A DNA stretch of 64,000 nucleotides from Saccharomonospora sp. CUA-673. GTDB taxonomy: Bacteria > Actinomycetota > Actinomycetes > Mycobacteriales > Pseudonocardiaceae. Of the stretch, positions 30,915 through 39,715 are shown piece after piece; the stretch's first letter is position 1, and every line of letters starts with the position of its first letter. The position numbers and the translations under genes were made by a program. The notes under the pieces are model-generated. The model was not told the origin of the DNA, ran no database searches, and saw only the letters and a program-made list of their open reading frames with translations. The DNA lies in assembly GCF_001942305.1 (NCBI RefSeq), contig NZ_MKKE01000014.1:1-64000 (forward strand), in the 5' to 3' direction.

Positions 30915-30964
30915 GCTCCCAAGGGCCCCATAGTCGCGTTCAACGCGACTATGCCCTTGGGAGC
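30915..30964 (+). terminator. Long hairpin terminator after the BpsA-like gene
   Basis: gctcccaaggg...catagtcgcgtt pairs with aacgcgactatg...cccttgggagc: a stem of more than 20 bp with a small bulge. No U-run follows, as is common in GC-rich actinobacteria. Confidence 0.8.
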
Positions 30965-30972
30965 TCCGAACA

Positions 30973-31015
30973 CAGAGGTGCCCCCCGGGGGACGGTCGTC
31001 CTCGGGGCACCTCTG
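30973..31015 (-). terminator. Hairpin terminator after the malic enzyme gene
   Basis: CAGAGGTGCCCC (30973-30984) pairs perfectly with GGGGCACCTCTG (31004-31015), 10 bp beyond the malic enzyme stop. Confidence 0.8.
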
Positions 31016-31025
31016 GATTGCTACG

Positions 31026-32191
31026 TCAGCTGACGACGCCGTCGTCCTCCGCGGCCTTCGCGACCGCGGTCGCGACCTCCTCGGCGACCCTCGGGTCGAG
31101 CGGGCTCGGCACGATGCGGTCGGCGGACAGCTCGTCGGCCGCCACCGACACGATCGCCTCGGCCGCGGCCAGCTTCATGTTCTCCGTGATCGCCCGCGCG
31201 CCGGCGTCGAGCGCACCACGGAACACGCCGGGGAAGGCGAGCACGTTGTTGATCTGGTTCGGGAAGTCGCTCCGGCCGGTGGCCACGACCGCCGCGTACT
31301 TCGCCGCGATGTCCGGGTGGACCTCCGGGTCCGGGTTGGACAGCGCGAACACGATCGGCTCGGGCGCCATGGTCGCGAGCAGGTTCTCGTCGATCCTCGC
31401 GCTCGAGAGTCCGATGAACACGTCCGCACCAGCCATCGCGTCGGCCAGATCGCCGCGCAGGCCCGCCTTGTTCGTGGTCTCGGCGAGCTCCTCCTTGACG
31501 GCGTTGAGGTTCTCGCGGCCGGTGTGGATGATGCCGCGCGAGTCGAGCATCGTCACGTCGCCGACACCGGCGGCCTGCAGGATCTTCGCGCAGGCCACGC
31601 CCGCGGCGCCCGCACCGGAGATCACGACCCGCTGCTGGGCGATGTCGCGGCCGGTGACGAGGTTCGCACCACGCAGCGCGGCGAGCACCACGATGGCCGT
31701 GCCGTGCTGGTCGTCATGCATGACCGGGCAGTCGAGGGCGTCCTTGAGCTTGGCCTCGAGCTCGAAGCACCGCGGCGCCGAGACGTCCTCGAGGTTGACG
31801 GCGCCGAACGAGGGCCGCAGCCGCACGAGCGTCTCGACGATCTCGTCGACGTCGGAGGTCTCGAGCACCAGCGGGATGGAGTCCAGCCCGGCGAAGGTCT
31901 TGAACAGGACCGACTTGCCCTCCATGACCGGCAGCGAGGCGCTCGCGCCGATGTCACCGAGTCCGAGTACCGCCGATCCGTCGCTGACCACCGCCACAAG
32001 CCGGTCCGCCCACGTGTACCGCTTCGCAAGAGCAGGCTCCTGCTCGATGGCGCGGCTGACCTTCGCTACCCCAGGGGTGTAGGCGATGGACAGATCACGC
32101 GCTCCGTGATCGGACGGGTGGCCGACACCGAGAGCTTGCCGCCCTCGTGTCCGCCGAAGATATCGTCGTCGCTCACCTGAGCTTGAGACAC
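31026..32191 (-). CDS. NAD(P)-dependent malic enzyme (frame broken once)
   Basis: Oxidative decarboxylation of malate to pyruvate. It starts at GTG 32191 (VSQAQVSDDDIFGGHEGGKL) with GGAG upstream. After the break near 32101, where one base restores ERRDLSIAYTPGVAKVSRAI, it continues with DRLVAVVSDGSAVLGLGDIG, the NAD motif VISGAGAAGVACAKIL and FALSNPDPEVHP. Restored length is 388 residues, typical of the short bacterial type. A hairpin plus T-run in its 5' leader might control it. Convergent with the BpsA-like gene, each with its own terminator. Confidence 0.88.
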
Positions 32192-32509
32192 GTTTAACTC
32201 CAGGGCTGAAAAAGGGAAGGTCCGACGGGCAGCTCCCGTCGGTAGAGGGCTCCTTGGTCCCGGCTGACTCGGCGCGGTAGCGCCGTCTGCCGGCAAGGTG
32301 TCCGTCAAGGCCCTTGGTCAGGCGTAGCCGCGGACGCGGCGGTCGTATCAGTGTGACATCCCTTCCGGCACTCAGCGTGCCGGTGCGGTCCGGATCACAG
32401 ATTCGACCTTGTTTCGCAGGTCATGCCTCTAATAGCAAGACGGACGTCCGACTTGGGTGGCTTGGGTGGCTTCGTTGTCGCCGAACGGGGTCCCGCTAGT
32501 CTTCGCGGT
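32192..32509. promoter_or_regulatory. Divergent promoter region with a structured leader before malic enzyme
   Basis: About 318 bp between divergent genes. Read on the - strand, the leader of the malic enzyme holds a strong hairpin CCGACGGG-AGCT-CCCGTCGG (near 32230-32250) followed within ~12 bases by CCCTTTTTC, like an attenuator. Further upstream there are more G/C stems and an AT-richer block (tgtcacactgatacg). Close to the epimerase start there is a repeat, gggtggctt twice (32454-32472), and the palindrome GGACGTCC. Confidence 0.5.
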
Positions 32510-33118
32510 ATGCAAGCCCGCACGCTGGCCGTCCCGGATGCCGTCGAGTTCACCCCGCCCGCCTTCCCCGACCACAGGGGGCTGTTCGCGGCGCCGTTCC
32601 AGGAGGCGGCGTTCGTCGAGGCCGTGGGGCATCCGCTGACGTTGGCGCAGGTCAACCACAGCGTGTCGCGCCGGGGGACGCTCCGCGGGGTGCACTTCAG
32701 CGACGTCCCGCCCGGGCAGGCGAAGTACGTCTACTGCCCGCGGGGATCGCTGCTGGACGTCGTCGTCGACCTGCGCGTGGGATCACCGACGTTCGGCGTG
32801 CACGACTCGGTGGTGCTCGACAGCACGACGTATCGCGCGCTGTACATCCCCGAGGGCCTCGGCCACGCGTTCGTGGCCCTCGAGGACGACACCGTCATGA
32901 CGTACCTGTGCTCGACGCCGTACAACCCACCCACCGAACACGGCGTCAACCCGCTCGACCCCGAACTCGGCCTGCCGTGGCCCGACGACCTCGAGTTCCT
33001 GCAGTCCGACAAGGACCGCACCGCCCCGTCGGTGGCCGAGGCCCGCGAGCGCGGCTTCCTGCCCAGCCACGCCGACTGCCTGGCCCACTACGACCGACTC
33101 CGCAGCGCGGCCGGCTGA
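32510..33118 (+). CDS. dTDP-4-dehydrorhamnose 3,5-epimerase family protein (RmlC-like)
   Basis: A 202-residue cupin of the RmlC/RfbC family, which epimerises dTDP-4-keto-6-deoxy-sugars in L-rhamnose or deoxysugar synthesis. Motifs: PDHRGLFAAPFQE, NHSVSRRGTLRGVHFS with the catalytic His in the HF pair, QAKYVYCPRGSLLDVVVDLR, and IPEGLGHAFVALED with the Tyr/Asp active-site partners further on. No other rml gene lies in the window, so the pathway cannot be fixed. ATG 32510 is chosen as the only start just ahead of the conserved part. Confidence 0.87.
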   Translation: MQARTLAVPDAVEFTPPAFPDHRGLFAAPFQEAAFVEAVGHPLTLAQVNHSVSRRGTLRGVHFSDVPPGQAKYVYCPRGSLLDVVVDLRVGSPTFGVHDSVVLDSTTYRALYIPEGLGHAFVALEDDTVMTYLCSTPYNPPTEHGVNPLDPELGLPWPDDLEFLQSDKDRTAPSVAEARERGFLPSHADCLAHYDRLRSAAG

Positions 33119-33121
33119 CCG

Positions 33122-34881
<1,760 letters not shown>

Positions 34882-35178
34882 TCAGCCGCGTGGGGTGATC
34901 CAGACGGTGATGTCGGCGGTGACCACGGTGGTCCCGGCGGTGTCGGTGACGACCACGGGAACGACGACCTCGGTGCCCTCGTCGGACAGCTCCGGCAGTT
35001 CCGGCAGCTCGGCGACGGCCGTCAGCGAGGTCTTCGCCTTGGCCACATAGGACACCGACATGCCCTTGGGGATCCAGCGGTGCGTGGTCGGGACGGTCGC
35101 CTCGGCGAGCATGCCCATGGCGATCTCGGCCAGGTTGCAGGCCGCGATCGCGTGGAACGTGCCGAGGTGGTTGTGCAC
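34882..35178 (-). pseudogene. DUF4442 hotdog-fold protein, C-terminal part (split by prophage)
   Basis: This is the C-terminal 98 codons (VHNHLGTFHAIAACNLAEIAMG onward) of a thioesterase-like hotdog protein. Its N-terminal part is at 60773-60991. The cut falls inside the codons for VHNH, which both parts share in the 13 bp att core. Joined, they give an uninterrupted protein of about 165 residues, so excision would repair the gene exactly. A GTG at 35178 could start this fragment, but the promoter and N-terminal third are 25.6 kb away, so it is probably silent in the lysogen. Function: DUF4442 members resemble acyl-CoA thioesterases; the substrate is unknown. Confidence 0.8.
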
Positions 35179-35180
35179 GC
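35168..35180. repeat. attL core
   Basis: TGGTTGTGCACGC, identical to the attR core at 60780-60792. To its left is host DNA coding for the DUF4442 C-terminal part; to its right is phage DNA, with the integrase start 33 bp away. The phage-side arm contains TAGTGGG (35192-35198), the mirror of CCCACTA beside attR, so the circular attP had inverted arms as expected for serine integrases. Confidence 0.9.
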
Positions 35181-35213
35181 ATAAGCCTCGTTAGTGGGTG
35201 CTACTGTAGCGGC

Positions 35214-36764
35214 ATGGTCCCGACCACGCCACCCCACCCCGTCGCCCGCGAGTACCTGCGCGTTTCGGTCGACCGGTGGGGGAACCAGCAGTCGCAAGGC
35301 GAGCAGCACGAGCACAACGCCCGAGCCGCCGACGCGCACGGCTGGACACTCGGCGAACCCTACGACGACACAGGCTCGGCGAGCCGCTACGCGCGCAAGG
35401 CGCGTACGGGGTTCGACCGTCTGCTCGCCGACCTCCGGGCCGGCCGGTTCGGCGCGCACGTGCTGATCATCTGGGAGTCGTCGCGCGGTTCCCGGCGGGT
35501 CGGCGAGTGGGTCGAGCTCGTCGAGCTGTGCGAGGACAACGGGGTGCGCATCTACGTCACCACGCACGGGCGCATCTACGACGCCGGCAACGCGCGCGAC
35601 CGGCGCTCACTCCTCGAGGACGCCGTCGACTCTGAGTACGAGTCGGGCAAGACGTCCGACCGCGTGACGCGCAACCACGCCGCACGCGCGGCGGCCGGCA
35701 AACCGGCGGGCGCAGTCCCCTACGGCTACGCCCGCGAGTACGACCCCGGAACCGGCCGGCTACTCGGCCGCGTGCCCAACCCGGCCGAGGCCGGCCTCGT
35801 GCGCGAGGCGTTCGACCGGTTCACCGCCGGCGCGTCGATACGGTCGATCGTGCGCGAGTGGACCGACCGCGGCGTGCGCAACCGCGCCGGCCGCCCGTTC
35901 ACCCCCGTGGCGCTGCGCGAGATGCTGCGGAACCGAAGCTACGTCGCCGAGCGCGTGCACATCCCCGGCCAGAACACGCGATGGTGGCTCGCCCGCGACT
36001 CGGCGCAGATCACGCCGGCCGAGTGGGAACCGATCGTCGACCGCGCCACGTTCGCGACCGCGCAAGCGGTCCTCGACGACCCGCAGCGCGTCACCCGCCG
36101 GCCCGGCGGCGCCCGTCACCTGCTGTCGATGATCGCCCGGTGCGACGTGTGCGGCGGGCCGCTGTCGGTGCGGGTGACGCGGGGCCGGCCGGCGTACCGG
36201 TGCCACACGTCGGGATGCGTGACCGTGCCGCGCGACGAGCTCGACGAGATCGCCGAACGCGTGATCGTCGCGTGGCTCGCGGCGCCCGAGGTGCACGAGG
36301 CGTTGCGCCACGACGGCGAGGTCGCCGGCGACGAGCTCGCGACGGTCGAGGCCGAGCTCGCCGAGGCACGCGCCGAGCTCGAGAACCTCGCCGCGCGGGT
36401 GTCGGCCGGCGACCTGTCGGTGTCGTTCGCGGCTCGTGTCGAACCGGGGTTGCGTGCCAGGGTCGACGAGCTCGCCGCGCGACACCGCGAGCTGTCGACC
36501 CCGCCCGTGCTGCGAAGCCTGATCGAGCCGGGCGAGGACGTCGCGCGCCGCTGGGAAGCGATCGACGACCCGGCCGCGCGCCGGCGGATCGTCGAGGTTG
36601 TGCTCAGTCCGGGGCATGTGGGCGAGCTGCGCGTCATGCGTGCAGGTGGGCGCGGTGTGCCGGTTCATGCGCGCATCACGTTCTCGCACGAAGCACCGTC
36701 AGGCCGCACCAGTGGCACGGACGCGCCGGCGCAACAGTCCGTGTCGCTTGCCCCTCCCGAATGA
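35214..36764 (+). CDS. int: Large serine integrase
   Basis: A 516-residue site-specific recombinase. The catalytic domain starts at about residue 12 with REYLRVSVDRW (Ser of the active site) and continues with the GFDRLLADLRAG and ESSRGSRR segments. A recombinase domain follows (GAVPYGYAREYD), then a zinc-ribbon (CDVCGGPLSV...CHTSGC) near residues 308-330 and a coiled-coil region (~365-450). It joined attP and attB and made the 13 bp core ends. Its start lies only 33 bp from attL, so its promoter in the circular form would extend across attP. No excisionase (RDF) is recognised by sequence; one of the small early genes is the likely candidate. Confidence 0.95.
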   Translation: MVPTTPPHPVAREYLRVSVDRWGNQQSQGEQHEHNARAADAHGWTLGEPYDDTGSASRYARKARTGFDRLLADLRAGRFGAHVLIIWESSRGSRRVGEWVELVELCEDNGVRIYVTTHGRIYDAGNARDRRSLLEDAVDSEYESGKTSDRVTRNHAARAAAGKPAGAVPYGYAREYDPGTGRLLGRVPNPAEAGLVREAFDRFTAGASIRSIVREWTDRGVRNRAGRPFTPVALREMLRNRSYVAERVHIPGQNTRWWLARDSAQITPAEWEPIVDRATFATAQAVLDDPQRVTRRPGGARHLLSMIARCDVCGGPLSVRVTRGRPAYRCHTSGCVTVPRDELDEIAERVIVAWLAAPEVHEALRHDGEVAGDELATVEAELAEARAELENLAARVSAGDLSVSFAARVEPGLRARVDELAARHRELSTPPVLRSLIEPGEDVARRWEAIDDPAARRRIVEVVLSPGHVGELRVMRAGGRGVPVHARITFSHEAPSGRTSGTDAPAQQSVSLAPPE

Positions 36765-36876
36765 CCCGCAGGGCGGGCCGCTGTGTTCCCCCTTTTAGCC
36801 TATTGATTTCGTCGCGTACGTCCCGTAATTGAGCCTCGATTCTGTCGAGGCGTGTTTTAATTCGTCTTTCAACCAC
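36676..36876 (-). CDS. Small coiled-coil/CxxC protein, overlaps integrase end
   Basis: A 66-codon frame opposite the 3' end of the integrase. The first ~30 residues (MVERRIKTRLDRIEAQLRDV then RDEINRLK) look like a genuine heptad coiled coil and lie in the less GC-rich non-overlapping part. The end carries CHWC. It could be a short regulatory protein transcribed together with the repressor, which lies upstream on the same strand. The overlapping half may be chance. Confidence 0.4.
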   Translation of the reverse strand: MVERRIKTRLDRIEAQLRDVRDEINRLKGGTQRPALRVIREGQATRTVAPARPCHWCGLTVLRART

Positions 36877-36930
36877 TCGCCGGAAACTACCCGCGGCGTA
36901 CGGAAACGCCCAAATGTCGTAAGCAGGTCG

Positions 36931-37314
36931 TTACACACCGCGTGGTTCGTCGAGCTCCTCGAGCTGTCTGCGCAGGTCGCGCGCCATTGCCTCGAGGCGT
37001 TCGGCTGTTGCCTCGAGTTCGGCTATCCGGTCGGCGCGTGTTTGTTCCGGTTCCGGTTCTGATTCCGGTTGGTTGTCGATCGGTCGCCGGCCGTTAAGAA
37101 TCGCTTCAATACTTCCGGCCCCCCATCTGAGGGATCTTTCGATTCCCTTCCGCGTAGTCGTGCGCATCCGTGTCGGGTCGTCAGCATTCCGCCGCAGCGT
37201 CTCGGGCGAGACGTTCGCGCGCTCGGCGACCTCGTCCCACGTAAGCCCAAGCTCGCCGCGCCGGTCGTCCATCCACCAACCGAGGGTTCCGGGTTCGTAC
37301 TCACGCCTAGTCAC
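36931..37314 (-). CDS. Probable phage repressor, HTH plus C-terminal coiled coil
   Basis: A 127-residue protein from GTG 37314. The segment LGLTWDEVAERANVSPETLRR (residues ~23-43) is a helix-turn-helix. The C-terminal third, AELEATAERLEAMARDLRRQLEEL, is a coiled coil for oligomerisation. It is transcribed leftward, divergent from the Cro-like gene, across a 158 bp region with paired GGCCCACATT sites, the layout of an immunity control region. No peptidase (LexA/CI-type) domain is present, so induction would not be by RecA-driven self-cleavage. Base composition is lower in G+C than neighbours, which fits phage regulatory DNA. Confidence 0.7.
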   Translation of the reverse strand: MTRREYEPGTLGWWMDDRRGELGLTWDEVAERANVSPETLRRNADDPTRMRTTTRKGIERSLRWGAGSIEAILNGRRPIDNQPESEPEPEQTRADRIAELEATAERLEAMARDLRRQLEELDEPRGV

Positions 37315-37472
37315 GCGCCCATGTTGGGTGGGAAAACGTGGGTTGTCTAGTCGTAATCTGGAGTCGTTTTGCCTGCTAGAAGTGTTACAGGCCCACATTT
37401 ACCCACGTACAGGGACTGACGTCGCCCCCTCGTGCGTTGCTATGGGGGTTTACGGGGGTTAATGTGGGCCCC
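37315..37472. promoter_or_regulatory. Divergent immunity operator/promoter region
   Basis: Two inverted copies of GGCCCACATTTAC / GTTAATGTGGGCC (37390-37402 and 37458-37470, one mismatch) flank the likely rightward promoter. A second inverted pair, ACGTGGGT (37336-37343) and ACCCACGT (37401-37408), lies on the left. The region is AT-richer than the prophage average. The right-hand copy touches the start of the Cro-like gene, so binding there would block it. Confidence 0.7.
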
Positions 37473-37703
37473 ATGAGATCAGCAAGCGTGAACGGCCCGG
37501 CGGTGAAGCGGGCACGCGAGATGGCCGGACTCACACAGGGCGAGCTCGCCGCGACGTTGGGCGTCGACCGCTCCACCGTCGGCCACTGGGAGTCCACCCG
37601 GCGCCCCGACGAACCGAGCGCGCCGAACTTCAAACGGCTCTGCAAGGTGCTGCGCGTCAAGGCGGCCGACCTGCTGGCGGTTCCCAGTGACAAGGCCGCG
37701 TGA
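37473..37703 (+). CDS. XRE/Cro-family DNA-binding protein
   Basis: A 76-residue protein with an XRE helix-turn-helix, KRAREMAGLTQGELAATLGVDRSTVGHWE. This is the canonical Q/T-S-x-W pattern (residues ~9-37). ATG 37473 lies just after an operator copy. It is divergent from the repressor and first of the rightward early operon, so Cro-like control of lysis versus lysogeny, or an RDF/activator role, is likely. Confidence 0.82.
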   Translation: MRSASVNGPAVKRAREMAGLTQGELAATLGVDRSTVGHWESTRRPDEPSAPNFKRLCKVLRVKAADLLAVPSDKAA

Positions 37704-37974
37704 ATGCCCCCGTTCGCCAAGTCCCAGCCAGGACACGGGGCCCCGAAACGGTGGCCATGCCAGATGTGCAACGGCACCGGAACCGTGCCCGCCGACCCGA
37801 GCGACCGGCGATCGGGACACGTCACGTGCCACCAGTGCAACGGACGCGGCGAAGTCTGAACTTGTCGCCCGCGTCATCGCGAACGCCGGCCAGCCCCGGC
37901 CCGACGCGCTCGCCACGCTGCGCCGCCTACTGCCCCCCGTGCACGTCCCCCACGACATCACCCACGCCGCATGA
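37687..37974 (+). CDS. Overlapping small frame, C-terminal half protein-like
   Basis: A 95-codon frame that overlaps the Cro-like gene end and the zinc protein. Only its last ~40 residues (SELVARVIANAGQPRPDALATL...LPPVHVP) look like a real protein, and no good start lies just before them. It may be a translated short gene with an unusual start or a fragment. Listed because nothing else covers 37860-37974. Confidence 0.3.
   Translation: MTRPRECPRSPSPSQDTGPRNGGHARCATAPEPCPPTRATGDRDTSRATSATDAAKSELVARVIANAGQPRPDALATLRRLLPPVHVPHDITHAA
37704..37859 (+). CDS. 51-residue DnaJ-type zinc-ribbon protein
   Basis: A short gene starting right after the Cro-like gene stop (TGAATG). The protein has two CxxCxGxG units, CQMCNGTG and CHQCNGRG, separated by 22 residues. 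This is the pattern of the DnaJ cysteine-rich domain, with no J-domain. Two cousins with the same motif lie at the right end of the prophage (59042-59420). Role unknown; protein or nucleic-acid contact through one zinc is likely. Confidence 0.7.
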   Translation: MPPFAKSQPGHGAPKRWPCQMCNGTGTVPADPSDRRSGHVTCHQCNGRGEV

Positions 37975-38038
37975 GCGCGGCCCCGGCGCTGCAACGCCGA
38001 GGCCGCCGAACACCGGCACCAACAGGAAGGAAACACCG

Positions 38039-38365
38039 GTGAACAACACACACGATATCGACCGACTCCAGTCCGTCATCGCTCACACCTACGAGCACGG
38101 CCTCGCCGGCACGATCTGCTCGGTTGGCACGTTCCCCAACATCGACACGTCGGTGCACCTCGAGGAGCGCGTCGACTTCGTGGCGTGGGCGCGCAGCGTC
38201 GGCGCCACGAATGTCACCCGCGGCCAGTACGGATACCTCGCGTACGGACGACTCAGCGACGGCACGCCGGTCACGGTCAAGACCCGCAAGTCACCCATCC
38301 CCGTGCCCGAGCCGATCGTCGCGTTCACCCTCGACGAATTCGCCGCCGGGGCGGGTGTCGAGTGA
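38039..38365 (+). CDS. Phage early hypothetical protein (108 aa)
   Basis: From GTG 38039, preceded by AGGAAGGA. The protein (VNNTHDIDRLQSVIAHTYEHG...) is a mixed alpha/beta domain with a repeated-strand look (NVTRGQYGYLAYGRLSDGTPVTVKTRK). The sequence upstream in the same open frame is not protein-like, which supports this start. No motif is recognised. The stop overlaps the next start (GTGATG), so it is translated in one operon with the small membrane protein and methyltransferase. Confidence 0.7.
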   Translation: MNNTHDIDRLQSVIAHTYEHGLAGTICSVGTFPNIDTSVHLEERVDFVAWARSVGATNVTRGQYGYLAYGRLSDGTPVTVKTRKSPIPVPEPIVAFTLDEFAAGAGVE

Positions 38366-38514
38366 TGGCCGCCCGCTGGCACGAGACGCCGCGCCGCGAG
38401 CGGCGAGAGGACGCCGGCCCCGGCGGGATCGTCGGGTGCGCGTTCGTGGCGTTCGCCGCGGTCTACATGGGACTGCACATCGCCACGTGGGCAGTGTCGG
38501 CGGTGATCGCGTGA
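38365..38514 (+). CDS. Small membrane protein (49 aa)
   Basis: Starts ATG 38365 overlapping the previous stop. A charged N-terminus (MAARWHETPRRERREDAG) precedes one membrane helix (IVGCAFVAFAAVYMGLHIATWAVSAVIA). The stop overlaps the methyltransferase start. Likely a single-pass phage protein of unknown role. Confidence 0.6.
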   Translation: MAARWHETPRRERREDAGPGGIVGCAFVAFAAVYMGLHIATWAVSAVIA

Positions 38515-39521
38515 GACTCGGCAGCCTGTTCAGCGGTTACGGCGGACTTGACATCGCCGCCGAGTGCGTGTTCGGCGCGTCGCCCGTGTGGTTCGCCGAC
38601 AACGAACCGGCGGCGGCCGCCGTGCTCGCCCACCACTACCCGCACGTGCCGAACCTCGGCGACATCACCGCCGTCGACTGGCCAGCCGTGGAACCGGTCG
38701 ACGTGCTCACGGGCGGGTTCCCCTGCCAGGACGTGTCGAGCGCGGGCAAGCGCGCCGGGATGCGACCCGACACCCGATCCGGACTGTGGACGCACATGGC
38801 ACGCGCGATCGCCGTGCTCCGCCCGCAGGTCGTGGTCGCCGAGAACGTGAGAGGACTGCTCAGTGCCGCAGCCGATAGCGCAGTGGAACCGTGCCCGTGG
38901 TGTCTGGGAGACGGACGCGACGAGCCTCATGTGCGGGCACTCGGTGCCGTACTCGGCGACCTGGCCGAGCTCGGGTATGACGCGGCGTGGCACGGCCTAC
39001 GCGCTGCCGACGTCGGCGCACCGCACGGCCGGTTCCGGGTGTTCGTCGTTGCTACCGACACCCGAGGCGAAACTGTCCCACTCGGGTCCGGACTACGCGC
39101 GAGCGAACCGGGCCGCATCGGGTGGCGACGATCTGGCGACGACAGCGGCGCGGCTGCTGCCGACGCCGACGGCGACGGACGCGAAGGGCAGCCGGAACGC
39201 GACGGCGAACCGCGCAACGAGCGGTCACCACAGCGGGACGACGCTCACGGACGTGTTCTGGACTGTGGCCAGTACGGACCCGCCGTCGAACGCTGGGAGC
39301 ACCTGACCGGACGCGTCGCACCCGCGCCGACCGAGTTCGGCGCGCGTGGTGGCGCGGTGCTGTCGCCGCCGTTCGTCGAGTGGCTCATGGGCCTGCCCGA
39401 CGGGCATGTGACCGACGTGCCCGGGTTGAAGCGGGCCGAGCAACTGCGGCTGCTCGGTAACGGCGTCGTGCCACAGCAAGCGTCGGCCGCGCTCGACCAC
39501 CTCGCGGAGGTGATCGCGTGA
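38511..39521 (+). CDS. DNA (cytosine-5) methyltransferase
   Basis: A 336-residue C5 methyltransferase. Motif I is LFSGYGGLD (AdoMet binding), motif IV GGFPCQDVSSAG with the catalytic Cys, motif VI VVAENVRG, motif VIII GRFRVFV, and the C-terminal motif X LLGNGVVPQQA. The region between VIII and X (about 185-265) is the target-recognition part. It is Asp/Gly/Arg-rich and is also open in another frame that looks like a second protein. No restriction enzyme gene is adjacent, so it is an orphan enzyme, probably protecting phage DNA from host restriction. GTG 38511 overlaps the upstream stop. Confidence 0.92.
   Translation: MRLGSLFSGYGGLDIAAECVFGASPVWFADNEPAAAAVLAHHYPHVPNLGDITAVDWPAVEPVDVLTGGFPCQDVSSAGKRAGMRPDTRSGLWTHMARAIAVLRPQVVVAENVRGLLSAAADSAVEPCPWCLGDGRDEPHVRALGAVLGDLAELGYDAAWHGLRAADVGAPHGRFRVFVVATDTRGETVPLGSGLRASEPGRIGWRRSGDDSGAAAADADGDGREGQPERDGEPRNERSPQRDDAHGRVLDCGQYGPAVERWEHLTGRVAPAPTEFGARGGAVLSPPFVEWLMGLPDGHVTDVPGLKRAEQLRLLGNGVVPQQASAALDHLAEVIA
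38863..39306 (+). CDS. Possible second protein encoded inside the methyltransferase gene
   Basis: This frame is open for 147 codons, fully inside the methyltransferase coding region but in a different frame. Unlike ordinary shadows it contains QWNRARGVWETDATSL, VPYSATWPSSGMTRRGTAYA and two repeated units starting LLPTP (LLPTPEAKLSHSG, LLPTPTATDAKGSRN). From memory, LLPTPTAxDAKGSRN-like units are common in phage proteins near methyltransferases. Either both frames are used or related families descend from different readings of the same DNA. Confidence 0.4.
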   Translation: MPQPIAQWNRARGVWETDATSLMCGHSVPYSATWPSSGMTRRGTAYALPTSAHRTAGSGCSSLLPTPEAKLSHSGPDYARANRAASGGDDLATTAARLLPTPTATDAKGSRNATANRATSGHHSGTTLTDVFWTVASTDPPSNAGST

Positions 39522-39715
39522 CCGACTCCCGCCCCCACCCGCTCTACCCGCTGCGCGGCGTGCCGTGCGTCGTGTGCGGCCTGCCCGCCGCCGGTGTCGT
39601 CCTCACCGAGCACGGCACCACCGCCACCGCACACGGCCGCGTCGACCCGAAAACCGGGCTCACGCGTATCTGTCCGCATCCGCCGAAGGGAGACACCACC
39701 CATGGCAACGGTTGA
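39518..39715 (+). CDS. Small cysteine-containing phage protein (65 aa)
   Basis: Starts GTG 39518 overlapping the methyltransferase stop. It has a CVVCGLPAAG pair near residue 17 and a late CPHPPKG, with His residues between, a likely single zinc ribbon. The end overlaps the YqaJ start. Unknown role. Confidence 0.6.
   Translation: MTDSRPHPLYPLRGVPCVVCGLPAAGVVLTEHGTTATAHGRVDPKTGLTRICPHPPKGDTTHGNG

Noticed and set aside
35168-35180. Integration into a tRNA gene
   Set aside because: Neither end shows a tRNA; the core lies in the DUF4442 coding sequence, as usual for serine integrases.
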